Shown piece after piece: positions 56,273-64,000 of a stretch of DNA of 64,000 nucleotides; the stretch's first letter is position 1; each line of letters opens with the position of its first letter. The position numbers were made by a program, and so were the translations under genes. The notes beneath the pieces are model-generated. The model was not told the origin of the DNA. It ran no database searches and was given only the letters and a program-made list of their open reading frames with translations. The stretch comes from Paenibacillus agilis (GTDB lineage Bacteria; Bacillota; Bacilli; Paenibacillales; Paenibacillaceae), in the NCBI RefSeq assembly GCF_007786455.1, contig NZ_VNJK01000001.1, positions 3,062,673 to 3,126,672 on the forward strand, read 5' to 3'.

Positions 56273-57532
56273 ATGCAAACGGTTGGTCTCATCGTTGAAT
56301 ACAATCCGATGCACAACGGACATTTGTATCATCTCCAACAATCGAAACAAATAGCCGATGCCGATGCAGTTGTTGCTGTTATGAGCGGCCACTTCCTTCA
56401 GCGTGGCGAGCCTGCTCTGTTAGATAAATGGGCGCGAGCCGACATGGCGCTCGCGAACGGGGTTGACCTTGTGCTGGAGCTGCCGACCGCTTATGCGGTG
56501 CAGCCAGCAGAATGGTTCGCCCACGGGGCCGTGGCGACGCTTGCCGCCACCGGTGTCGTGGACGCCTTTTGCTTCGGCAGCGAGCTGGGCGAGCTTGCGC
56601 CGCTTGCTCAGGCTGCGCAGCGGCTTACGCGGGAGAATTCCGCGTTCGCTGCGCGGCTGCGCTCTGCGTTGAAGCAGGGCGTCAGTTACCCTGCTGCGTA
56701 TGCTCAGGCGGCAGCAGCAGAGGTAGCTGCCGAAGGCGGCGATGCTGCTGTCGACGCAAGTTGGCTGGCAGAGCCGAACAATTCGCTCGGCCTGCACTAT
56801 ATGATGGCTTCCGAGCGGCTTACATCCGCGATGAAGCCCTATACGATTCGGCGTGTCGCAGCGGGTTATCACGACACGATCGCACATTCGGACTCGATTG
56901 CAAGCGCCACTGCGGTAAGGCGCCTTATTCATCACGAGTCCGCACAGGCAGCTGAGCCATACCTGCCCTTTGCATCGCAGGATATAATCAATCAATGGAC
57001 AGCAGGCAAGCATTTCGGCCATTGGGAGTCATATGCCGCAGCTTTGTTCTATCGTCTATCTACTTCTTCTCCAGAAGTATTGAATAACATACTCGAAGTC
57101 ACAGAGGGCTTAGAGCATCGTATTTTACACACGCTGCCACAACTAACAGAATGGCGAGTTCAACCATTGCTTGAAGCATTAAAAACCAAGCGATATACGC
57201 TGACAAAGCTCCAGCGTATGCTTACACATATTCTTCTTGATCATACGAAAGAAGACTTTGGTCCTGAAGCACTGCAGCGCGGTCCACACTACATTCGTGT
57301 GCTCGGATTTAGCCAAAAGGGTCAGACTCTGTTGAAAAAGATGAAAAAATCAGCTTCCTTACCTGTTGTACATACGGTCACGAGAGAGTATAACATACTT
57401 GGCGGAGCTGCTGGATTAGCCGCAGATATTCGTGCTACCGCAGTCTATGCAGCTGGTATTTCCTCTGTACAAGGGCGCACAGCCTATCGCGACTTTTACG
57501 AGCCGCCAAGGCGCTTCCATCCAAGTAATTAG
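56273..57532 (+). CDS. tmcAL: tRNA(Met) cytidine acetate ligase TmcAL (YlbM)
   Basis: A nucleotidyltransferase-fold enzyme that uses acetate and ATP to make N4-acetylcytidine at C34 of elongator tRNA-Met. It begins VGLIVEYNPMHNGHLYHLQQ, with the HxGH-type nucleotide motif, then AVMSGHFLQRGEPALLDKWAR. The 419 residues match the family. The middle of the gene (about 56450-56960) is much richer in GC than the rest and contains several stem-loops. It is divergent from yceD and convergent with the ylbL-type gene. Confidence 0.93.
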   Translation: MQTVGLIVEYNPMHNGHLYHLQQSKQIADADAVVAVMSGHFLQRGEPALLDKWARADMALANGVDLVLELPTAYAVQPAEWFAHGAVATLAATGVVDAFCFGSELGELAPLAQAAQRLTRENSAFAARLRSALKQGVSYPAAYAQAAAAEVAAEGGDAAVDASWLAEPNNSLGLHYMMASERLTSAMKPYTIRRVAAGYHDTIAHSDSIASATAVRRLIHHESAQAAEPYLPFASQDIINQWTAGKHFGHWESYAAALFYRLSTSSPEVLNNILEVTEGLEHRILHTLPQLTEWRVQPLLEALKTKRYTLTKLQRMLTHILLDHTKEDFGPEALQRGPHYIRVLGFSQKGQTLLKKMKKSASLPVVHTVTREYNILGGAAGLAADIRATAVYAAGISSVQGRTAYRDFYEPPRRFHPSN

Positions 57533-57625
57533 CATAGGTTGGATAGAATTGAGAACTGAAAACTCAGAAACGATATCTGGTATAGCTCCAGCATCTATTT
57601 ATGAAACACATCAGCCTTCTTTATA

Positions 57626-57680
57626 AAAACAAGCATCCAATCGCTCACCATAACATGGGCATTGGATGCTTGTTTTTTAT
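57626..57680. terminator. Bidirectional terminator between tmcAL and the ylbL-type gene
   Basis: AAAACAAGCATCCAAT (57626-57641) pairs perfectly with ATTGGATGCTTGTTTT (57661-57676), with T-runs on both exits. It ends two convergent genes. Confidence 0.92.
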
Positions 57681-57702
57681 AATTGTTGAAAAGATCAACG
57701 AT

Positions 57703-58788
57703 TTATTTCGTTTCATTTACCTTAGCAGTTTTTACCTCTAGCTGTTCAATGGCTGTTAATGCGTCCTGTAGCGTACGTACAGGCACAAGTTTCATCTTCG
57801 TATCCATTGTATCTACTTTCGCCTTGGCTTCTTCATAGTTTCCTTCTGGAACGAGGAACAAACTAGCACCTTCTTGATCTGCAGCTACCACTTTATGCTG
57901 AACGCCGCCGATCATACCTACCTTGCCCTCCGGTGTAATTTCACCTGTACCCGCAATGAGATGGCCACGTGACAAATCGCCAGGCGTCAGCCGATTAATT
58001 AGCTCCAATGTGAACATAAGCCCCGCTGAAGGACCGCCGATATCACTTTCATGGAATGTAATCTTATCCTTCGGATTACGAGGTACGATATCGACCTTTT
58101 CTCCAAATGTGGTACCAAAGCCTACTACGGTGTTCTCCGCTTGCTTGTATGGCTTATAGCGAACCAGCTTAGCTTTAACGTCTTGCTTCTTACCTTCGCG
58201 CTCGATCTGAACGGTAAGCGTCTGTCCTTCTTTATACTTTGCAATAATCGCTTTTACTTCTTTAACAGTATTAACCTTCTGTCCTTCTATGCTCAATAAG
58301 CGATCTTGTGTCTTAAATTCATTACTCGACACTGTAGGCAAATTGTAGATTACATACAAACCCGTATTGACCTTATCGTATGGAATCTTTGCCGCGTTAT
58401 ATGCAGCTAATATAGCACTGCTCTGAGAGCCGCTCATACTAAATACAAGCTCAGTCTCATATTCTGCCTCTGAACGCCCTTGCAGCGCATCCTGTTTCTT
58501 CCCAAATTGGGCATCTGAATTGAAGGAGTGCCAGATAATGAGCCCCATATTGGCGTAGGTTCTGCGGACAGTAGTCAGCATGAAAGCACCTTGCTCTGTA
58601 TCATCCCCGCCTTTTACTTCAACGAGAGGCTTGATCGATTCTGCGCTGCCTGGTGTATAAATCACATATGGAGTTGGCATATACACCAAAAAATACACCA
58701 ATGCTACAATAGCGATCAGCCATCGCCAGGAAAAATGCCATCCGCCATAGCGCTGTTGCTTCCCAAGCTGCTCATCATTCTCATTCAT
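57703..58788 (-). CDS. ylbL: YlbL/SepM-type PDZ-Lon domain membrane protease
   Basis: A membrane-anchored serine protease. One N-terminal membrane segment (about residues 22-42), a PDZ-like domain (about 115-215; SNEFKTQDRLLSIEGQKV) and a Lon-type catalytic domain (about 225-345), where Ser lies in DIGGPSAGLMFTLEL and Lys in GGVQHKVVAADQEGA. In B. subtilis YlbL degrades the SOS cell-division inhibitor YneA. The ATG at 58788 (361 aa) follows GAAGGTGAG. It lies near coaD, as in Bacillus. Confidence 0.9.
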   Translation of the reverse strand: MNENDEQLGKQQRYGGWHFSWRWLIAIVALVYFLVYMPTPYVIYTPGSAESIKPLVEVKGGDDTEQGAFMLTTVRRTYANMGLIIWHSFNSDAQFGKKQDALQGRSEAEYETELVFSMSGSQSSAILAAYNAAKIPYDKVNTGLYVIYNLPTVSSNEFKTQDRLLSIEGQKVNTVKEVKAIIAKYKEGQTLTVQIEREGKKQDVKAKLVRYKPYKQAENTVVGFGTTFGEKVDIVPRNPKDKITFHESDIGGPSAGLMFTLELINRLTPGDLSRGHLIAGTGEITPEGKVGMIGGVQHKVVAADQEGASLFLVPEGNYEEAKAKVDTMDTKMKLVPVRTLQDALTAIEQLEVKTAKVNETK

Positions 58789-58907
58789 CAGACTCACCTT
58801 CCTTCTGTATGGTCTAAAGCCCGTCCATTTCACGTACATATGAAAATATATGCAGCTGCGTGCAGACTTACGTCTTGCCTTTAATCTTTAACAAAGAGGT
58901 GAATTCA

Positions 58908-60323
58908 ATGCGGTCCGTCCGTTTACTCCGCTCGTCTCCTTTTCAACATCCGTTGTACACGCTCTTTGTCGGAGCCTCGGTCGTACTGCTTGTCGTCAGC
59001 ATCATGCTATATCCAACAGCGGCTTTTCAAGCTTCACTGCAAGGACTTCAAGTATGGTGGACGATTATATTTCCAGCCCTGCTTCCATTTCTCGTCTTGT
59101 CTCATCTTTTGACAGCATTCGGCTGGGTTCACGCACTAGGCGTTGTGCTCGAGCCCCTTATGCGCCTATTGATTCGCGTTCCTGGGGTCGGAGGCTGGGC
59201 GTGGGCTTTAGGATGGACTGCAGGCTATCCAGCTGGAGCGGAAGTCATTGCCAAGCTTCGCCAACAACAGAGCATTAGCCGTATGGAAGGCGAGCGACTG
59301 CTCGCCCTTGCCCATGTGAGCAATCCTATCTTTCTCGTCGCTGTCGTAGGTGTAGGCTTTATGAAGCAGGCCGATGTGGGACTATTGCTCGCTTGCATAC
59401 ATTGGATAACTGCATTGCTAACGGCTGTCTTCCTGCGAATGATTGATGGACGACAAAAAGTTGCAACTGTATCTAGTTTCAAATATTTATCTCGTTCAAG
59501 AACAATGGAGCTGCCAAGTACATCAAGTATTCATCCCACTGAGCTTGCTGCAGCACAATCGCTTAAACTATCTTTTTCTCAACGAGTACTTACCAGTATG
59601 GAACAAGCCCGCCAAATGGATGGCAGACCCATTGGCAGGCTGCTTGGCGAAGCTGTCTCATCAGCTGTCCAGACCTTAATGATGATTGGCGGCTATATTA
59701 TGATGTTCTCCGTCCTCATCCAAGTCGCTCGTCTTGCACTCCCATCTACAATGGGCAACTTGCTTATGAATGGATTGTTAGAAGTTAATCTCGGGGCATT
59801 CACGATCAGCTCCGCTGCTTTTAACTCTTCAGAGTTCCAAGCCGCCCTCGTCAGTGCTGTCTTGGCATGGAGCGGCATTAGCTCACACTTGCAAGTCCAC
59901 AGCTTGATCAAGCAAACGGACTTACGTTATTGGCGCTTCTTTGCAGCTAGATTGCTTCACGCCCTGCTCGCATTCATTTTAACGTATGTATGCTGGAAAC
60001 CGCTGCTGGCACTAATTCGAAGCACAGCTGCCGTTGCTCCGGTATGGGCAGATGCTGCACCTGCTGCACCTGCTGCACCTACTGGAATCGGTATCGCAGC
60101 TCATAGCCACCATCCATCCATGTATTTATTGCAATCCTTATTTGAAGGAAATATTGATTCCCTTTGGATCATGCTGTGGAACAGTATAAATGGAGCAGAG
60201 CAATACCTGTCCTTGCTGTATGTATGGCTTCAGCCATTTGTACTGCTGTTCTTTGCAGGTGCAGGCTTGCTCTTACTCACCGTACTCAGCTGCTGGATAT
60301 ATATATCGGCACCGAAGAAGTAA
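58908..60323 (+). CDS. ylbJ: Sporulation integral membrane protein YlbJ
   Basis: A 471-residue polytopic membrane protein of the YlbJ family, which in B. subtilis is sigma-E-controlled and needed for the spore cortex. Gate-like motifs are WWTIIFPALLPFLVLSHLL and WTAGYPAGAEVIAKL. An Ala/Pro-rich insert (AAPAAPAAP) near residue 390 is encoded by three 9-base tandem units (60054-60080). I use the ATG at 58908, preceded by AGAGGTG. It is divergent from ylbL. No clear sigma-E promoter was found. Confidence 0.9.
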   Translation: MRSVRLLRSSPFQHPLYTLFVGASVVLLVVSIMLYPTAAFQASLQGLQVWWTIIFPALLPFLVLSHLLTAFGWVHALGVVLEPLMRLLIRVPGVGGWAWALGWTAGYPAGAEVIAKLRQQQSISRMEGERLLALAHVSNPIFLVAVVGVGFMKQADVGLLLACIHWITALLTAVFLRMIDGRQKVATVSSFKYLSRSRTMELPSTSSIHPTELAAAQSLKLSFSQRVLTSMEQARQMDGRPIGRLLGEAVSSAVQTLMMIGGYIMMFSVLIQVARLALPSTMGNLLMNGLLEVNLGAFTISSAAFNSSEFQAALVSAVLAWSGISSHLQVHSLIKQTDLRYWRFFAARLLHALLAFILTYVCWKPLLALIRSTAAVAPVWADAAPAAPAAPTGIGIAAHSHHPSMYLLQSLFEGNIDSLWIMLWNSINGAEQYLSLLYVWLQPFVLLFFAGAGLLLLTVLSCWIYISAPKK

Positions 60324-60392
60324 TGCTCTTCGAGAGCCTTACCTTCAGCACACACGCTATTAATGTCGTTCATATAAATTGAAAATAAAAAA

Positions 60393-61483
<1,091 letters not shown>

Positions 61484-61640
61484 CTTATCACCTTGCCTGT
61501 AGGTTTATCATGTACCACTTCGTTGTGTTACGAAACAGAAGATAGAAGATTATTCTCCAGTATTCGACGTTAATCGTAACATATTCAATGATAGAGTGAA
61601 AGAAGTGCAACTTGTTCCAAGCTTCCCCTTGCATGCAATA

Positions 61641-61669
61641 AAGTACCTTCTCTTGGTGAAAAGGTACTT
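61641..61669 (-). terminator. Candidate terminator after the oxidoreductase gene
   Basis: AAGTACCTT (61641-61649) pairs with AAGGTACTT (61661-61669); on the minus strand only TATTGC follows. It is weak and lies between the oxidoreductase and rsmD. Confidence 0.45.
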
Positions 61670-61757
61670 CATTAAACATCTTCATTTACTTGTTATACAG
61701 CTAGTGATATACGGCGACAGGGACAAATATATAGGCAATCTCGTCAATTCTTCATTT

Positions 61758-62351
61758 TTAACTTGATGCAATATGGGTGCGAATCATTTCCTTCACATTT
61801 TCAAGCATATTGCCTCTCGTGGTATCATCTACGGTTGGTACGGATTCAAAGTAACGATGTTCGAGTACTTGGATACCTACAAAGTCAAATATGCCTTCAT
61901 CAATCGTCTTCTGTAGTGCTTCGAACATCCCTACTTGGCGATAATGTGATTCGCTGTTACCCATCGTCGTCACCAAAAGCGCCTTCTTGCCTGTTAACAA
62001 CTTATGTAATCCGTTGTCATCCATGGAATAAGCAAAACCATACGAGAATACACGATCGATATATCCTTTCAGCAGTGCAGGCAAGCCTGCCCACCATAAT
62101 GGATAAATAATGAGCAATGTATCCGCCCACAACACCAATTCCTGCTCCGCTAATACATCGCCTCTTGCTGTACCTTCTTTTGAATTGGCTAAATCCTCAA
62201 ACGTCATTACCGGATCGAACTGCAAACTATACAAATCACGGATTTGAATCTCATGTCCGAGCGACTGCAATTCAGAAACGGCTTCATCTAGAACACCGTG
62301 ATTGAAGCTGTCAGAATTGGGATGGGCGCTAATAACCAACACATTCGTCAT
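61758..62351 (-). CDS. NAD(P)H oxidoreductase, flavodoxin-fold (NQO1/KefG-like)
   Basis: A 197-residue flavoprotein with the NAD(P)H:quinone oxidoreductase fold. The N-terminal FMN loop is VLVISAHPNSDSFNHGVLDE, and LIIYPLWWAGLPALLKGYIDRVF is the family's quoted-in-part core motif (PLWWAGLPALLKGYIDRVF). The substrate may be a quinone or electrophile. The ATG at 62351 follows GGAGG with an 8-base spacing. It stands alone. Confidence 0.88.
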   Translation of the reverse strand: MTNVLVISAHPNSDSFNHGVLDEAVSELQSLGHEIQIRDLYSLQFDPVMTFEDLANSKEGTARGDVLAEQELVLWADTLLIIYPLWWAGLPALLKGYIDRVFSYGFAYSMDDNGLHKLLTGKKALLVTTMGNSESHYRQVGMFEALQKTIDEGIFDFVGIQVLEHRYFESVPTVDDTTRGNMLENVKEMIRTHIASS

Positions 62352-62547
62352 TGTGTTCGCCTCCTTCTTAGTCAATTCCCTACCTATTAAGATGCTTCGA
62401 TAAAGGCTGATCCATTCAAGGAAGTCTCAAATGGAACTAAGCCATATTTCTTTTTATGTAGACTTGTCAACTCATGTAAACTAATCAGCTAAGTTGCAGC
62501 TTTATTGTTCTTTAAGACACTTCATCGGCTCTTGGATGTACCATCGG

Positions 62548-62575
62548 ACTTGTAACTTGTAACTTGTAACTTGTG
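62548..62575 (+). repeat. 7-base tandem repeat
   Basis: ACTTGTA occurs three times in a row, followed by ACTTGTG. It lies 34 bases from repeat copy B. It is non-coding. Confidence 0.8.
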
Positions 62576-62608
62576 ACATGTGATGCAACGAGGACAGCAT
62601 ACGCCATT

Positions 62609-62796
62609 CCTCTAACGAGCGCCATAGACGTTATTTTCATGAAATCGTCCATTCTAGAAATGTAACGGTTGTAGGATAGCTTATTTAAGCAATTTTGATG
62701 AATAAGACCGCTCTTTTGGGAAAATAAGCTCCGTGACATCCGTTACGTTTCAAAACAAGCCCATTTAAGCGGTATAGCCTCTGTGGCAACCGTTAG
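62609..62796 (-). repeat. Dispersed 188-bp repeat, copy B
   Basis: The reverse complement aligns without gaps to 23986-24173. The outer arms TAACGGTTG/CAACCGTTA and the inner arms AGCTTATTT/AAATAAGCT are both conserved, while the sequence between them has changed. It lies in the 1135-base gap 62352-63486, in opposite orientation to copy A. Confidence 0.85.
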
Positions 62797-62977
62797 CGCA
62801 ATCCCCCTGTGGAAAGAACTGATTCTTAATTGAGCTGAGCACCGTCGATATGGAGTGCAATAACATAGTCTCGATTTTTAAAGGACAAGCAATTATTTAT
62901 CAGGAGCGATTTTTAAATATAATGTGGAGCGAAAATGAATAATCCCTATATTTATTTGGGCTTATAAAAAATAAATC

Positions 62978-63004
62978 GGGGCCCTCTTTCGAGAGCCCCT
63001 TTTC
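62978..63004. terminator. Orphan terminator-like hairpin
   Basis: GGGGcCCTC pairs with GAGaGCCCC around a TTTC loop (one mismatch). TTTTC follows on the plus strand and a T-rich run on the minus strand. No intact gene is seen directly upstream on either strand. Confidence 0.6.
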
Positions 63005-63139
63005 ATGGGAGAGGAGAAACCGGACGAAGAGCTTATGGGGAAACGTAAGTCTTCTCCGCGGTTGTCTACGACATTCGATGATGTCGATAATTTAAGGATT
63101 GCCGATTCGCTCAAAATTATACGTTCACGATCAAATTGA
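63005..63139 (+). CDS. Possible small ORF (44 aa)
   Basis: ATG at 63005 opens MGEEKPDEELMGKRKSSPR and continues to TGA at 63137. An internal Met could use the GGAGAGGAG upstream as RBS. The composition (acidic, then basic, then STTFDDVDNLRIAD) is protein-like, but no family is recognised and it may be a gene relic. A stem-loop overlaps its end. Confidence 0.25.
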   Translation: MGEEKPDEELMGKRKSSPRLSTTFDDVDNLRIADSLKIIRSRSN

Positions 63140-63174
63140 TTTTCTAATCAGTTGGATTAGGCTCGGTTGATCGT
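63127..63174 (+). other. Nested stem-loop at the end of the small ORF
   Basis: ACGATCAA (63127-63134) pairs with TTGATCGT (63167-63174), enclosing CTAATC (63144-63149) and GATTAG (63155-63160). No clean T-run follows. The remaining stretch 63175-63486 shows nothing I can identify before the secreted-protein gene. Confidence 0.5.
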
Positions 63175-63486
63175 ATGTAGGATATCCTCTTTCTTTCCAA
63201 TTTCACATAACATAGGTTTTTTAACCTTGCAGGGCCAGATCACCTTCCAGCTCACCAGGCACACTGCCGTAGAAGGACGAAATAATCATTGATTCATTCT
63301 ATTGCATTACTACTACATTAAGATTAGACTTTACAGGAACATACTTCCATTCCTTTGATCGGACGAGCATTTGTGAAGTCATGTGCTAGCCATCCTCCAC
63401 AAATTTTGCTAAGTTCGATGTCAGATATGGAATTTGTTCTGTTAGAATCTCAGCTCACAATAGATAAATAAAGAGAGGGAAGCAAA

Positions 63487-64000
63487 ATGAAGTCTATAAA
63501 ATGGACAGCTGCAAGCCTCGTAATGGCGTTGTTATTTACCTTAATGCCGCTAACAGTCGCATCAGCCGCAACAGGGGTACCGGGTACACCTGCCCTATCA
63601 CATGACAATTGGGATGGGGATGGGAACTATACCATCACGATGAACATACATTGGGGACAGAACGGGACGTCATTAGAATGGTATGAAAATGGTGTATTGA
63701 TCGACACGCAAGCATTGATAGACAACAGTCCAAACCACCAAACTAAGTTGAAAAGCTTCAGTAGCAAAGCAAACGGCATGTACACGTATACCGCCAAGCT
63801 TATTAACAATTACGGAAATGCAACAAGCCAACCTATTACGGTAACTGTAACGAACAGCAGTACGACGCCCGCCCCTGTCGGAAATGGCACAGGGCTGACA
63901 GGGTATTATTACAACAATGTTGATTTTTCGAACTTTAAGTTTAAGCGCTTTGATTCTTCAATTAATTTCGATTGGGGTGCGAACTCCCCTAATCCAACTA
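63487..64000 (+). CDS. Secreted chitinase-type protein with Ig-like and PA14 domains (partial)
   Basis: The first 171 codons of a secreted protein; the 3' end is beyond the window. A signal peptide (KWTAASLVMALLFTLMPLTV, cleavage near ASAA) is followed by an Ig-like chitinase-accessory domain (about 30-120; NWDGDGNYTITMNIHWGQNG, LEWYENGVLIDTQ) typical of Bacillus and Paenibacillus chitinases. A PA14 domain then begins (GLTGYYYNNVDFSNFKFKRF). GAGAGGGAAG precedes the ATG. The catalytic domain, if any, is not seen. Confidence 0.85.
   Translation, partial: MKSIKWTAASLVMALLFTLMPLTVASAATGVPGTPALSHDNWDGDGNYTITMNIHWGQNGTSLEWYENGVLIDTQALIDNSPNHQTKLKSFSSKANGMYTYTAKLINNYGNATSQPITVTVTNSSTTPAPVGNGTGLTGYYYNNVDFSNFKFKRFDSSINFDWGANSPNPT

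Noticed and set aside
56420-57022. 200-aa minus-strand ORF opposite tmcAL
   Set aside because: It is a shadow in the GC-rich middle of tmcAL, with a Cys/Arg-rich sequence and no RBS.
62512-62739. 75-aa minus-strand ORF within repeat copy B
   Set aside because: The frame is not kept in copy A and the protein has no recognisable features; it is a chance ORF in the repeat.

Overview
This 64 kb window comes from a low-to-moderate GC, spore-forming, flagellated Gram-positive bacterium of the Paenibacillus type. The evidence is the gene order, which follows the Bacillus/Paenibacillus blocks flgB-to-fliM, hslVU, trmFO-topA-dprA-sucCD, rnhB-rbgA-lepB-rplS-trmD-rimM, rpsP-ffh-ylxM, ftsY-smc-rnc, the FapR/fab lipid operon and ylbL-ylbJ-coaD-rsmD. 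The sporulation gene ylbJ, the FapR regulon and the secreted chitin-binding proteins agree with this. No rRNA, tRNA, CRISPR array or intact insertion sequence was seen.

Layout, with most genes on the minus strand so that transcription runs from high to low coordinates. 1-12,448: the first 15 genes of the fla/che operon (flgB, flgC, fliE-F-G-H-I-J, a MotE-like protein, fliK, flgD, a small operon protein, flgG, swrD, fliL, fliM), building the basal body, C ring, export ATPase and hook. 12,746-21,870: hslUV, trmFO, topA, dprA and sucCD. codV/xerC and codY, which flank hslVU in B. subtilis, are absent here. 22,350-28,450: comM-like ATPase (plus strand), yraN, ylqH, a 641-residue FliK-like protein with a hairpin-packed GC-rich linker, rnhB and a small membrane protein. 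28,693-35,803: ribosome and secretion block (rbgA, lepB, rplS, two small genes, trmD, rimM, khpA, rpsP, ffh, ylxM).

35,905-43,131 looks accessory and separates ylxM-ffh from ftsY-smc. It holds two paralogous secreted GH19 chitinases (one with 30 consecutive Asp residues), a TipA-type MerR regulator with a MerR-class promoter, a thymidine kinase and an MFS transporter. 43,165-56,009 is the ftsY-smc-rnc-fabF-acpP-fabG-fabD-fabH-plsX-fapR lipid and chromosome block, with a FapR operator upstream of fapR and rpmF-yceD behind it. fapR appears to lack a canonical start codon and to begin at ATC. 56,273-62,351 holds tmcAL, a ylbL-type protease, ylbJ, coaD-rsmD and a flavodoxin-fold oxidoreductase. 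The right end carries non-coding sequence and the start of a secreted chitinase-type Ig/PA14 protein cut by the window edge.

The most unusual non-genic signals are a dispersed 188-bp repeat present twice in opposite orientation (23,986 and 62,609; about 140 of 188 positions identical without gaps) with conserved nested inverted arms; a cluster of about ten GC-rich perfect or near-perfect stem-loops inside the ylqG-like gene; the ATC start of fapR; and an array of inverted repeats over the chitinase promoter.
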